This document shows positions 1 through 7,239 of a DNA stretch of 14,583 bases, piece by piece. Under the pieces are notes generated by a model. That model worked only from the letters and a program-made list of their open reading frames with translations. It had not been told where the DNA came from and did no database searches. Both the position numbers and the translations under genes were made by a program. The stretch is taken from positions 1-14,583 of the forward strand of contig JAEVZU010000195.1 of NCBI GenBank assembly GCA_023392075.1, given 5' to 3'. Source of the stretch: Bacillota bacterium. Lineage in GTDB: Bacteria; Bacillota; Clostridia; Acetivibrionales; DSM-1351. How positions within the stretch are numbered: position 1 is the first letter of the stretch; each line of letters begins with the position of its first letter.

Positions 1-2
1 GA

Positions 3-1436
3 TCAATCCAGTTGTTCATAAGAAATCATCAATACAGATTTAGTATTATCAGTTACTTTATAATTATCACTTGTTTTATTTCCTATAATCCAAATAATCT
101 CCTTATTTATTGCAATTAATGGAAAACTGTCACGCACGTTCTTTGGAATTTTTACATCAATAAAGTATTCTTTCAGTTTTTTTGTACCATTCGCTTTAAG
201 TGGCTTGAAAATATCACCATCACGTCTGTTTCTTACCACCAGTTGAAAATCCTTGTTTATGTCAAGTTTATATTTAATCTTTTCAAAGTCGAAAAATTCT
301 TTATTGATTCTCTTTTGACGGCCGATGAAGGTTTTGCACTGTTCAGTGGTATTAAAATACAATATTTCACAGTTAATTATACTATTAAATATATTAATTT
401 CAGTATTGCCGGGCAGGTTCAGGCAGTACTCAAATTTTTCGGTCTTTTCATCGGTCTGCTTTTGTATGACTATGGAGTTATAGGACCTAACAGCCCTATA
501 GCCCAGCGGCAAATCCAAACCGGCACCTGTACGTCCGCTTGAGACAAGCTGTATCAGCTTTTCCACATGTACATACTCAAGTCCGGTTACAATTCCGCTG
601 ACATCAATAAATGCCTGTCTCAAAACCCGGCTGGCAACGGCCCTGTGTAGTTGGGCAAGTTCTTTCAAATCCAGTTCTATGAAAGACTCCCTTTTAACCA
701 GCAATGCTTTTTCATAGTATAATTCAGAATTATATCGTAAAAAATCCTCGTCTGCCACTATAATTTTTGATAAACGCAATAAATTTTCAGTAATGTCGGC
801 TCCCGCAGCCTTATTTATTTCGGGCAAAACATTTAGCCGTATGCGGTTTCTGAAATAATCGGTGTGGAGATTTGAGCTGTCGGTAATTGCTTTAAGGCCG
901 TTACTTGTAACATACTCTTCGATCTGCGCTCTGTCGGCGTCCAGCAGAGGCCTGATTATATTATCCCTTTTGTATTCAATCCCCTTAAGGCCTTCGGGAC
1001 CGGTTCCACGGAATATTCTCATAAGCAGAGTTTCTGCCTGATCATTTCTGGAATGGGCTACGGCTATTTTATCTGCCGATTTTTCGGCGGCTATCCTGTT
1101 AAAGGTTTCATACCTGGCATTTCTGCCTGCTTCCTCCAGGGAAATTTTTTCATTCCTGGCCTTTTGGGCAATATCAATTCTGACTGCCGTCGCAGCAAGG
1201 CCCAGCCCGGCGCAAAAAGCCAGAACAAACTCCTCGTCACGCATGGCCTCCCGGCCCCGCAGCATGTGGTTTATATGAACAGGGTAAAGTTTCAGAGAGA
1301 ATTCCTCCGATATGCAATACAGAATATGGAGAAGGCATACTGAGTCATATCCCCCGGATATGCCCATCACAATACCATCTCCATAGTTAATAAGTTCATT
1401 CTTTTTAATTGTATCTAAAACCTGTTGTTTCAGCAT
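3..1436 (-). CDS. tilS: tRNA(Ile)-lysidine synthetase TilS
   Basis: TilS attaches lysine to C34 of the CAU-anticodon isoleucine tRNA using ATP, which changes its decoding from AUG to AUA. It is a cytoplasmic, usually essential enzyme. The 477-residue product has the N-type ATP pyrophosphatase loop SGGYDS at residues 27-32, close to the N-terminus as expected. The C-terminal TilS substrate-binding domain is recognisable from its KANGTKKLKEYFIDVKIP stretch. The length matches Bacillus TilS (about 470 aa). The frame stays open upstream to 1568, but I chose the ATG at 1434-1436. It has an AGAGG ribosome binding site seven bases upstream, and the family's N-terminus begins there. The upstream extension does not look like TilS. 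The gene follows dnaB after a 302-bp gap with repeats and a hairpin. Its TGA stop lies at the left edge of the window. Confidence 0.95.
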   Translation of the reverse strand: MLKQQVLDTIKKNELINYGDGIVMGISGGYDSVCLLHILYCISEEFSLKLYPVHINHMLRGREAMRDEEFVLAFCAGLGLAATAVRIDIAQKARNEKISLEEAGRNARYETFNRIAAEKSADKIAVAHSRNDQAETLLMRIFRGTGPEGLKGIEYKRDNIIRPLLDADRAQIEEYVTSNGLKAITDSSNLHTDYFRNRIRLNVLPEINKAAGADITENLLRLSKIIVADEDFLRYNSELYYEKALLVKRESFIELDLKELAQLHRAVASRVLRQAFIDVSGIVTGLEYVHVEKLIQLVSSGRTGAGLDLPLGYRAVRSYNSIVIQKQTDEKTEKFEYCLNLPGNTEINIFNSIINCEILYFNTTEQCKTFIGRQKRINKEFFDFEKIKYKLDINKDFQLVVRNRRDGDIFKPLKANGTKKLKEYFIDVKIPKNVRDSFPLIAINKEIIWIIGNKTSDNYKVTDNTKSVLMISYEQLD

Positions 1437-1474
1437 TATTAATCCTCTTGTTAAGGAATGTAAAAAATCAAAAT

Positions 1475-1516
1475 CTAATAGTCTGTCGCAGTGACTCGAC
1501 CATCCGGGTCTCGCAT
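1475..1516 (-). other. Possible 13-codon leader peptide ORF upstream of tilS
   Basis: An ATG at 1514-1516 opens a 13-codon frame encoding MRDPDGRVTATDY and ending in TAG, about 40 bases before the tilS start. An AGGAGG lies upstream, but the 14-base spacing is longer than usual and the motif sits in the loop and arm of a hairpin. Translation could therefore be structure-dependent, or the frame may be chance. I know of no established leader peptide for tilS. It is recorded as a candidate only. Confidence 0.2.
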
Positions 1517-1550
1517 GCTGCTTAAATTGACCTCCTGTCAATTTGACAGC
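1517..1550 (-). promoter_or_regulatory. Hairpin in tilS leader with SD-like loop
   Basis: On the minus strand the arms AAATTGAC and GTCAATTT pair perfectly over 8 bp around the loop AGGAG. A 2x3 internal loop then separates this from a further 4-bp stem, GCTG with CAGC. The loop plus the first arm base gives AGGAGG, a strong Shine-Dalgarno-like sequence. No T-run follows, so it is not a standard terminator. It could be a translational control element or an RNA-processing site. Confidence 0.4.
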
Positions 1551-1625
1551 AAGATACTTGTTTTTCACCTACAGATTTCAGCAAGTACTTTTATCGTGCG
1601 AATCTATTAGCTTGAAGTTGTACTC

Positions 1626-1662
1626 GCGTAACTGTATAATCAACATAACTGCGTAACTGTAT
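1626..1662 (-). repeat. Pair of 12-bp direct repeats
   Basis: The 12-mer GCGTAACTGTAT (plus-strand reading) occurs at 1626-1637 and again at 1651-1662, exactly 25 bp apart. Such spacing could reflect two binding sites on roughly the same DNA face, or a decayed tandem repeat. No regulator is identified. Confidence 0.7.
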
Positions 1663-1738
1663 GGTTGAACAACAATTTAGCTGGCACTACGAATTAAACC
1701 TGTCAATATGCGTTTTAGATGTTACAGACTACTAGTTA

Positions 1739-3076
1739 TTATCTGAATTTCTCCAGATTGGCAAATTTGGTGTACTGCCCAAGCCATACCAGTTCCACCG
1801 TGCCGGTTGAACCACTTCTGTGCTTGGCGAGAATAACCTCCGCAATGTTTTTCTTTTCGGTATCGGGATTATAATAGTCATCCCTGTACAAAAACATAAC
1901 GATATCCGCATCCTGCTCTATTGCTCCCGATTCTCTCAAATCACTGAGAATAGGTCTGTGATCTGTTCTGGTCTCAGCAGCACGGCTCAGCTGTGACAGA
2001 CATATGACCGGGACATTTATTTCTTTGGCAAGAATTTTCAATGAACGTGATATTTCAGATATTTCCTGCTGTCTGTTCTCACTCCTTGATTTGCTTCCCG
2101 ACATAAGCTGCAGATAGTCTATCACTACAAGGCCCAAATTATGCTCAAGCTTCATTCTCCTGCATTTTGCCCTTATTTCTGTTATTGAAATACCTGGAGT
2201 ATCATCAATAAATATCGGTGCCTCGGACAGCGGCCCCAAAGCTTTGGCAACCTTCTGCCAGTCATTGTCCTCAAGCTGTCCCGTCTTCATTTTATTACTG
2301 TCCACCATAGCCTCACTGCAGAGCATTCTGTTTACCAGCTGCTCCTTGGACATTTCCAGGCTGAACAATGCAACCGGAACCCCGCTGTGAACTGCTGCAT
2401 TCTGAGCCAGATTCAAGGCAAAGGCGGTCTTCCCCATGGCAGGTCTGGCCGCTATCAAAACCAGGTCTGAGTTGTGCATCCCCGAGGTTTTAAAATCCAG
2501 GTCGACAAAGCCTGTAGGGATCCCGGTTATGTGACCCTTGTTATTATATAATTCCTCCAGCTTGTTAAAGGTATCGACAAGAACATCCTTAATGGGAACA
2601 AACCCCTGGGAGCTTCTTTTCTGAAGAATATCAAATATGTTTTGTTCGGCCTTGTCCAGTATGAAAGAGACCTCTTCCGATGCATTAAACCCCAGGTCCA
2701 CTATGTCGGAGGATGCCTTTATCAGCTTTCTCAGGAGAGACTTCTCTTCAACAATTTTTGCGTAATGTTTGACATTTGCCGTTGTGGGCACGTCCGTTGC
2801 GATGTTTGTCAGATATTCCAGCCCGCCCACCAGCTCCAGCTTGCCATGAAGCCTTAGACGTTCGGAAACGGTTATGAGATCTATGGGCTGAGCCTTGTCA
2901 AACAGTTCTATAATTACATCATATATTTCCTTGTGGTCTGGTCTGTAGAAATCCTCCGGCTTAAGAACTTCCATTACGACAGGAATTACTTCCTTGTCTA
3001 TCAGCATAGATCCTATAACTGACTGTTCAGCCTCTATGCTCTGAGGAGGAATTCTGCCAAGAGCTCCTAAATCCAT
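1739..3076 (-). CDS. dnaB: Replicative DNA helicase DnaB (DnaC in Bacillus)
   Basis: This is the hexameric 5'-3' helicase that unwinds DNA ahead of the replisome and recruits primase. The 445-residue product has the two expected parts. An N-terminal all-helical DnaB domain spans about residues 8-110 and begins with PPQSIEAEQSVIGSML. A C-terminal RecA-type motor carries Walker A AARPAMGKT at 209-217 and Walker B LGLVVIDYLQLM at 314-325. The length is normal for Firmicutes, and there is no intein or break. The ATG at 3074-3076 is preceded by GGGGA seven to eight bases upstream. The gene lies 28 bp after rplI, as is typical of the conserved gdpP-rplI-dnaB group, and is presumably cotranscribed with it. 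No terminator is seen after the stop. Confidence 0.97.
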   Translation of the reverse strand: MDLGALGRIPPQSIEAEQSVIGSMLIDKEVIPVVMEVLKPEDFYRPDHKEIYDVIIELFDKAQPIDLITVSERLRLHGKLELVGGLEYLTNIATDVPTTANVKHYAKIVEEKSLLRKLIKASSDIVDLGFNASEEVSFILDKAEQNIFDILQKRSSQGFVPIKDVLVDTFNKLEELYNNKGHITGIPTGFVDLDFKTSGMHNSDLVLIAARPAMGKTAFALNLAQNAAVHSGVPVALFSLEMSKEQLVNRMLCSEAMVDSNKMKTGQLEDNDWQKVAKALGPLSEAPIFIDDTPGISITEIRAKCRRMKLEHNLGLVVIDYLQLMSGSKSRSENRQQEISEISRSLKILAKEINVPVICLSQLSRAAETRTDHRPILSDLRESGAIEQDADIVMFLYRDDYYNPDTEKKNIAEVILAKHRSGSTGTVELVWLGQYTKFANLEKFR

Positions 3077-3104
3077 GTCATTTCCCCATTCTTCCCCGGC
3101 AGTT

Positions 3105-3551
3105 TTACAGGCTTTCTATTTTTACCGTAAACTTTGAGCTTATTTCAGGATACAACTTTACTTCAGCTTCAAAAGTTCCTATGGATTTTATCGCATCAGG
3201 CATGACCAGCTTTTTCTTATCAATATCAAGTTTGTGCTGTGTCTTCAAGATTTCGGCAACATCCTTGCTGGTGATTGATCCGAATAATTTTCCGTTTTCA
3301 CCGGCCTTGACCTTTATAGTTACAGTGATATTCTTTATCTTATTAGCCAGCTCTTTGGCCTGGGCTATTTCCTTTTCTTTTTTGTGGGCTTCAGCTTCCT
3401 TTTTGGTCTTCATTATATTCATGTTTGCGGCAGTTGCTTCCACTGCCAGTCCCTTCGGAAACAGGAAATTTCTCGCATATCCGTCACTGGCTTCCACCAT
3501 CTGTTCCTTTTTACCCAGACCCTTAACATCTTCTTTTAAAATAACCTTCAT
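3105..3551 (-). CDS. rplI: 50S ribosomal protein L9
   Basis: L9 binds 23S rRNA at the base of the L1 stalk and helps maintain reading frame. The 148-residue product begins MKVILKEDVKGLGKK, followed by SDGYARNFLFPKGLA, the hallmark of the N-terminal L9 domain. A long charged connecting helix (about residues 40-75) and the C-terminal domain follow. Its size equals Bacillus L9 (149 aa). An upstream in-frame ATG at 3567-3569 exists, but the ATG at 3549-3551 has GGGAGG five to six bases ahead and gives the standard N-terminus. The gene sits between gdpP and dnaB on the same strand. Two hairpins lie directly before its ribosome binding site and could modulate translation. Confidence 0.97.
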   Translation of the reverse strand: MKVILKEDVKGLGKKEQMVEASDGYARNFLFPKGLAVEATAANMNIMKTKKEAEAHKKEKEIAQAKELANKIKNITVTIKVKAGENGKLFGSITSKDVAEILKTQHKLDIDKKKLVMPDAIKSIGTFEAEVKLYPEISSKFTVKIESL

Positions 3552-3562
3552 ATTGACCTCCC

Positions 3563-3595
3563 AAGCCATGTTATGGCTTTGAGCCGCATTGCGGC
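3563..3595 (-). promoter_or_regulatory. Two tandem hairpins in the rplI leader
   Basis: The minus-strand RNA can form GCCGC-AAT-GCGGC (3583-3595) and then AAGCCAT-AAC-ATGGCTT (3563-3579), both perfectly paired with 3-nt loops. The second ends one base before the GGGAGG of rplI. An alternative pairing, GGCT with AGCC across the intervening CAA, would exclude both. This suggests a small translational control element or a processing site. There is no poly-U tract, so it is not a terminator. Confidence 0.45.
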
Positions 3596-3659
3596 CAAAA
3601 CTGTAATAAAATCTCTTTTCACTCCTCGTACGCTATAAGGCGAATAAAGGAATTGACAG

Positions 3660-5663
3660 CTACTCCTTGTTCAAACTGTCAATGTATTCATAAATTGCTG
3701 CTTTCAGACTTTCCTTGGCCTCCTGGATCGACACATTTTCGATCTGGGCCCCTGCAACGGTCATATGACCGCCTCCGCCCAGCTTTTCAAGAATCATCTG
3801 AACATTGATCTCACCGAGCGATCTTCCGCTGATGATTACCTCTCCCTCATGATAACTGAGAACAAAGGCGGCAACAAGTCCTGAAAGGCTCAATAGCTGA
3901 TCCGCCGCCTGTGCTGCTATCAACTGTGCATTTTTTATATTGTTCGGACAAGTTGAGATCGCAATATTATCATACACTACTTCTGCATCTTTTACTATAT
4001 TTGATATTGTAATATACGTTTTTAAATCGTTCTGGAAGAGCTGCTTGACCGAGACGGTATCTACTCCCTGTCTTCTCAGGTAAGAAGCTGCTTCAAAAGT
4101 TCTGACCCCTGTTTTGAATATAAAGTTTTTGGTATCTACCACTATTCCTGCATACAGAGCCTCGGTCTCAATATTTGTAAGCCTGATTTTCTCTTCAAGG
4201 TACTGCAGCAGTTCGGTAACCAGCTCGCAGGTTGAAGATGCATAGGTTTCCTGGTAGGAAAGCACTGCGTCCTGTATAAAGTCGGCCCCTCGCCTGTGAT
4301 GGTCTATTATGACTATCTGATCGGTCATCCTGAGAAGCTCGGGTGTTTCGGTAAAGCTGGGCCGGTGTGTGTCAACAACTATAAGCAGGGTTTTCTTTGT
4401 TATAATATCAAGAGCTTCATTTCTGCCCACAAAAACATTGCTGTATTCAGGCTCCTTTGCAAGCTTGTTTAATACTGAATCAATATTTGCGTTTGAATGA
4501 TTGAGCACTATATTTACGCGTTTGTCGCGGCTTTTAACTATTCTGTATATCCCCAATGCAGCACCCAGGCTGTCAATATCCGCATTTTCGTGTCCCATTA
4601 TCAATACCGACGGCGCCTGGTCTATCAAGCCCCTCAATGCGTAAGCAATGACTCTCGCCTTGACCCTTGTCCGCTTCTCAAGCTCTCTGTTGCGGCCGCC
4701 GAAGAATCTGAAATTGTCGCCGTCCTTTATTACTACGTGGTCACCGCCCCGGCCCTGAGCAATGTCTATGCCGGCGTAGGCATTCTGAAGATTTTCAACA
4801 GTTGTGGGAGCATTTATGCCCATACCTATACTCAAGGTCACAGGTATTTTGTTCCCCAGATTGATCTCTTTTACGGTCTCAAGAATTTCAAATTTCTTTT
4901 CTTCCAGTTCCTTTAAATACTTAAAGGCATGGATGCACAAATATTTATCTCTTTCAAACTTCTTCAGGATACCGCCGGTATGACTTATCCAGCTGGTAAT
5001 CTTCTTTTCTATCTCAGCCAGCATCTGAGGTCTTTTTGAGTCTTCAAGGCTCTGCATCAGATCGTCGTAGTTATCAATGACAATAACACCTACCGTATTT
5101 TTGTTGTCCTCAAACTTTTGCTTTTCATTTACAAGCTCAGTATTATCTACAAAGTAGAGCATCACGATAACGCTCTCCTTGTCGTTGTTGTCATCAACCT
5201 TTACAAGATTGCCCAATACGGAATAGCAGCGGTTGTTAATGGTTACATCCTTGGAAATATTTATACTGTCTCCCTCTGTTAGCTCGGGCCTTATTTCACT
5301 AATAAGATTTGATACCGTTTTCTGGAGAAAGTTATCATCCTCAAAAATGCCCTTGAAGGAGGAATTGTACCAGACAGTCGTCCCGTCAAGCTCAGCCAGC
5401 ACCAAAGGCATGGGAAAGTTGAGCAGGGTATCTTTTGTGGCACAGTCGATGTTGAATGTGAGAGTTTCTATGTATTTGGTTATTTCCCTGTTCCTGATAT
5501 GGTTTGATTTATAATTGTATATAACAAGAAAAATAAACAAAACAAATCCAGGTATAGCTACTAATGGATTTAATATAGTAATTATAACAATCAAAAATAA
5601 AATTACCCAAAGATAAAAACCTGCCTTTGGAATAAAAATACGTGATAGTTTTTTGTTATCCAT
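3660..5663 (-). CDS. gdpP: Cyclic-di-AMP phosphodiesterase GdpP (YybT family)
   Basis: GdpP is a membrane-anchored enzyme that hydrolyses c-di-AMP to pApA. It thereby affects potassium and osmotic balance, cell-wall stress and beta-lactam tolerance. The 667-residue product begins with two membrane helices (about 15-31 and 34-50). A degenerate PAS-like domain (about 80-180) and a degenerate GGDEF domain (about 190-312) follow; where the GGDEF signature is expected there is ERDKY. The DHH phosphodiesterase domain carries GHENADIDS at 357-365, VVDTH ending at 433 and IDHH at 453-456. The DHHA1 domain ends with GGGGH at 629-633. The metal-binding Asp and His residues are present, so it should be active. 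The length equals Bacillus GdpP (659 aa). The ATG has AGGAGA seven bases upstream. It lies between the MazG-like gene and rplI; yybS, the usual upstream partner in Bacillus, is not here. Confidence 0.95.
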   Translation of the reverse strand: MDNKKLSRIFIPKAGFYLWVILFLIVIITILNPLVAIPGFVLFIFLVIYNYKSNHIRNREITKYIETLTFNIDCATKDTLLNFPMPLVLAELDGTTVWYNSSFKGIFEDDNFLQKTVSNLISEIRPELTEGDSINISKDVTINNRCYSVLGNLVKVDDNNDKESVIVMLYFVDNTELVNEKQKFEDNKNTVGVIVIDNYDDLMQSLEDSKRPQMLAEIEKKITSWISHTGGILKKFERDKYLCIHAFKYLKELEEKKFEILETVKEINLGNKIPVTLSIGMGINAPTTVENLQNAYAGIDIAQGRGGDHVVIKDGDNFRFFGGRNRELEKRTRVKARVIAYALRGLIDQAPSVLIMGHENADIDSLGAALGIYRIVKSRDKRVNIVLNHSNANIDSVLNKLAKEPEYSNVFVGRNEALDIITKKTLLIVVDTHRPSFTETPELLRMTDQIVIIDHHRRGADFIQDAVLSYQETYASSTCELVTELLQYLEEKIRLTNIETEALYAGIVVDTKNFIFKTGVRTFEAASYLRRQGVDTVSVKQLFQNDLKTYITISNIVKDAEVVYDNIAISTCPNNIKNAQLIAAQAADQLLSLSGLVAAFVLSYHEGEVIISGRSLGEINVQMILEKLGGGGHMTVAGAQIENVSIQEAKESLKAAIYEYIDSLNKE

Positions 5664-5757
5664 TCAAAAATCTCCTCTTGCCGAACACACTTTTAGTGGT
5701 CTGTAACAGCTAAAATCATACATTGCCGGACAGTATACGTTTTGATTTACAAACCCA

Positions 5758-6102
5758 CTAGGCCCCTTGTCTTCTTCCTCTCGAGCTGCTCAAATGCCTT
5801 GACAGCTCGGACAGATCCCCATAATATTTCTCCACATCATGGTTTTCGACAAGGCCAAGCCTTATCTTATTTTCGATCTTAGTTTCTATTGCTCTATAAT
5901 TAATTCCAAATCTTTTTCCAAGAAGATAACAAATTAAAATTATATTGGCAAGAGTGTCTGAAATAGTGTCCGAAACCTCTTCTCTGACTCCATTCACCAG
6001 AGCCTTGAACAAGTTGGCCACATCTGTCAGAAGCTCACTTTTCAGCCAATCAATAATTTTAATATTTCTCGTAATATCCAGCTGATTATCAAATAAAGCC
6101 AT
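5758..6102 (-). CDS. MazG-like family protein
   Basis: This small soluble protein of 114 residues resembles the MazG-like family (an all-alpha NTP pyrophosphatase relative). The segment REEVSDTISDTLANIILICY places E41, E42, D45 and D49 on one helix, like the EExxDxxxD metal site of MazG and dUTPase-type enzymes. No membrane segment or signal is seen. The C-terminus is short and basic (SSSRGRRQGA). I chose the ATG at 6100-6102, preceded by GGAGG five bases upstream, rather than the in-frame ATG at 6121-6123. It is probably the first gene of the operon leading to gdpP, 94 bp away, with an extended -10 promoter 128 bp upstream. Its substrate is unknown. A nucleotide-housecleaning role is inferred from the family only. 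Confidence 0.8.
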   Translation of the reverse strand: MALFDNQLDITRNIKIIDWLKSELLTDVANLFKALVNGVREEVSDTISDTLANIILICYLLGKRFGINYRAIETKIENKIRLGLVENHDVEKYYGDLSELSRHLSSSRGRRQGA

Positions 6103-6229
6103 ATTAACCTCCATGAGCCACATTTATGACCATAAAATGTAAGATAACTTTTTACAGTACAAGTTAAACAATAGGTTTTGCATTAATAAAAGGTACTACT
6201 TTTGCATTTTATTATTTAACCGTTCCTAA

Positions 6230-6259
6230 ATTATACCACTTCCAAGGTCTTTTGACTTC
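6230..6259 (-). promoter_or_regulatory. Promoter of the MazG-like-gdpP-rplI-dnaB operon
   Basis: On the minus strand a perfect TATAAT lies at 6230-6235 and is preceded by TGG, making an extended -10 (TGnTATAAT). The -35 region, about 17 bases upstream, reads AAGTCA and is poor, which is usual when an extended -10 is present. It lies in the gap downstream of pheA and 128 bp before the MazG-like start, leaving a 5' UTR of roughly 120 nt. No strong terminator separates it from pheA. Confidence 0.6.
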
Positions 6260-6318
6260 ATTTCCCGACTATAACCCATGGTTTCAACTGAATTTTTTCG
6301 GTTTTGGAAAAACTATTG

Positions 6319-7170
6319 TTATATTTTACCCTCAAAGGCAGGATAAGAACCAATAAATTTGTAAAATGAGGTTTTCCTCTTTACCATTGTCAGGGCATCG
6401 TGTACATCCTGATCTTCAATATGCCCGTCAATATCAACAAAAAATATGTATTGCCCCAAAGCATTTTTTGAGGGTCTGGACTCAATCCTTGTCATATTTA
6501 TATCCCACAGGCTGAATATATCCAATATCCTGTATAAGCTCCCCGGCTTGTTGTCGGTTGAAAACACAATAGATGTTTTGTCGGTACCGGTCTTTGCTTT
6601 TAAGGATCTGGCTATTATAACAAACCTGGTGTGGTTGTTTTCATTGTCCTGTATATTTTTCTCCAGTACCTCAAGTCCATAGATTTTTGCTGCGATCTTT
6701 GAGGTAATGGCTGCGCAGGTCCCATCGCCGTCAACAACCTTCTGTGCTGCCTTCGAAGTACTGTTTTCCTCCAGCTGGACAGCTCCCGGGAATTTTGTGT
6801 TCAGATAGTTTCTGCACTGGCCGAGCGGCTGCGGGTGAGACATTATTACCTTGATATCCTCCGGCTTTGTACTCCGCTTTGCCACAAGATTAAGGTTCAC
6901 AGGTATGATATATTCATCAACGATGAACATGTCCTCTTCCTTTGCAAGTACATCCAGAGTCACATTAACAGCACCTTCAAGAGAATTTTCTATAGGAACT
7001 ATCGCCTCGTCAACCTCTCCGTTCTTAAGTGCGTAAAGGACATCCCTTATGGATGAGTACTCCTTCGCTTCATATGATTTATTGTGCTTGAACCCGTATC
7101 CCTCAACAGCCTCGTGGGAGAAAGTTCCCTTAGGCCCTAAAAAACCTATGCTTTTATTCATGTATTGCAA
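6319..7170 (-). CDS. pheA: Prephenate dehydratase (monofunctional, with ACT domain)
   Basis: This cytoplasmic enzyme converts prephenate to phenylpyruvate, the step before the last in phenylalanine synthesis. The 283-residue product has the periplasmic-binding-like catalytic fold with GPKGTFS at 12-18, PIENSLEG at 59-66, SHPQPLGQC at 111-119 and the catalytic TRF at 181-183. A C-terminal ACT domain from about residue 197 contains ESRP at 230-233, the signature for allosteric inhibition by phenylalanine. No chorismate mutase domain is fused. The start is probably TTG at 7168-7170, with AAAGGA seven bases upstream. The in-frame ATG three codons later (7159-7161) would be too far from that site. 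It is monocistronic by appearance, with a promoter at 7211-7239, and is divergent from the DUF2461 gene. Confidence 0.95.
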   Translation of the reverse strand: MQYMNKSIGFLGPKGTFSHEAVEGYGFKHNKSYEAKEYSSIRDVLYALKNGEVDEAIVPIENSLEGAVNVTLDVLAKEEDMFIVDEYIIPVNLNLVAKRSTKPEDIKVIMSHPQPLGQCRNYLNTKFPGAVQLEENSTSKAAQKVVDGDGTCAAITSKIAAKIYGLEVLEKNIQDNENNHTRFVIIARSLKAKTGTDKTSIVFSTDNKPGSLYRILDIFSLWDINMTRIESRPSKNALGQYIFFVDIDGHIEDQDVHDALTMVKRKTSFYKFIGSYPAFEGKI

Positions 7171-7210
7171 ATATCCATCCTTTACTTCAATTCCTTCAAA
7201 TCCCTACTGT

Positions 7211-7239
7211 AATATATCACCTTATACAAAAACAGGCAA
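7211..7239 (-). promoter_or_regulatory. Promoter of pheA
   Basis: The minus strand reads TTGCCT (7234-7239), 17 bases, then TATATT (7211-7216). This gives 4/6 and 5/6 matches to the sigma-A boxes at ideal spacing. The -35 box lies inside the left terminal inverted repeat of the 151-bp unit. The 5' UTR would be about 30 nt, with no room for a long attenuator. Confidence 0.6.

Larger units (their letters stand above)
1437..1738 (-). other. Structured 302-bp gap between dnaB and tilS
   Basis: This stretch has no gene of convincing size. Read on the minus strand it contains two direct copies of a 12-mer, a pair of imperfectly repeated AGTA(T)CTTGCTG segments, a hairpin with an AGGAG loop, and a 13-codon open frame beginning after that hairpin. 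It is probably the 5' leader of tilS, or dnaB-tilS intercistronic RNA. No factor-independent terminator follows dnaB. A TTGACA hexamer occurs near 1700, but no good -10 box sits at a suitable distance, so I do not call a promoter. Confidence 0.5.

Noticed and set aside
1437..1568. N-terminal extension of tilS to 1568
   Set aside because: The extra 44 residues do not resemble TilS and overlap a hairpin. A good ribosome binding site precedes the internal ATG at 1436.
1437..1738. tRNA or known riboswitch in the tilS leader
   Set aside because: I could not fit a cloverleaf, T-box or c-di-GMP/c-di-AMP riboswitch core to it. Only local hairpins and short repeats are visible.
3181..3582. 133-codon plus-strand frame opposite rplI
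   Set aside because: It is antisense to a certain ribosomal protein gene, has no family resemblance and is an apparent shadow of L9 codon use.
6280..6318. Terminator after pheA
   Set aside because: The TTTTTC/GAAAAA arms are A-T only with a 7-nt loop and no following U-run on the pheA strand. Too weak to call.
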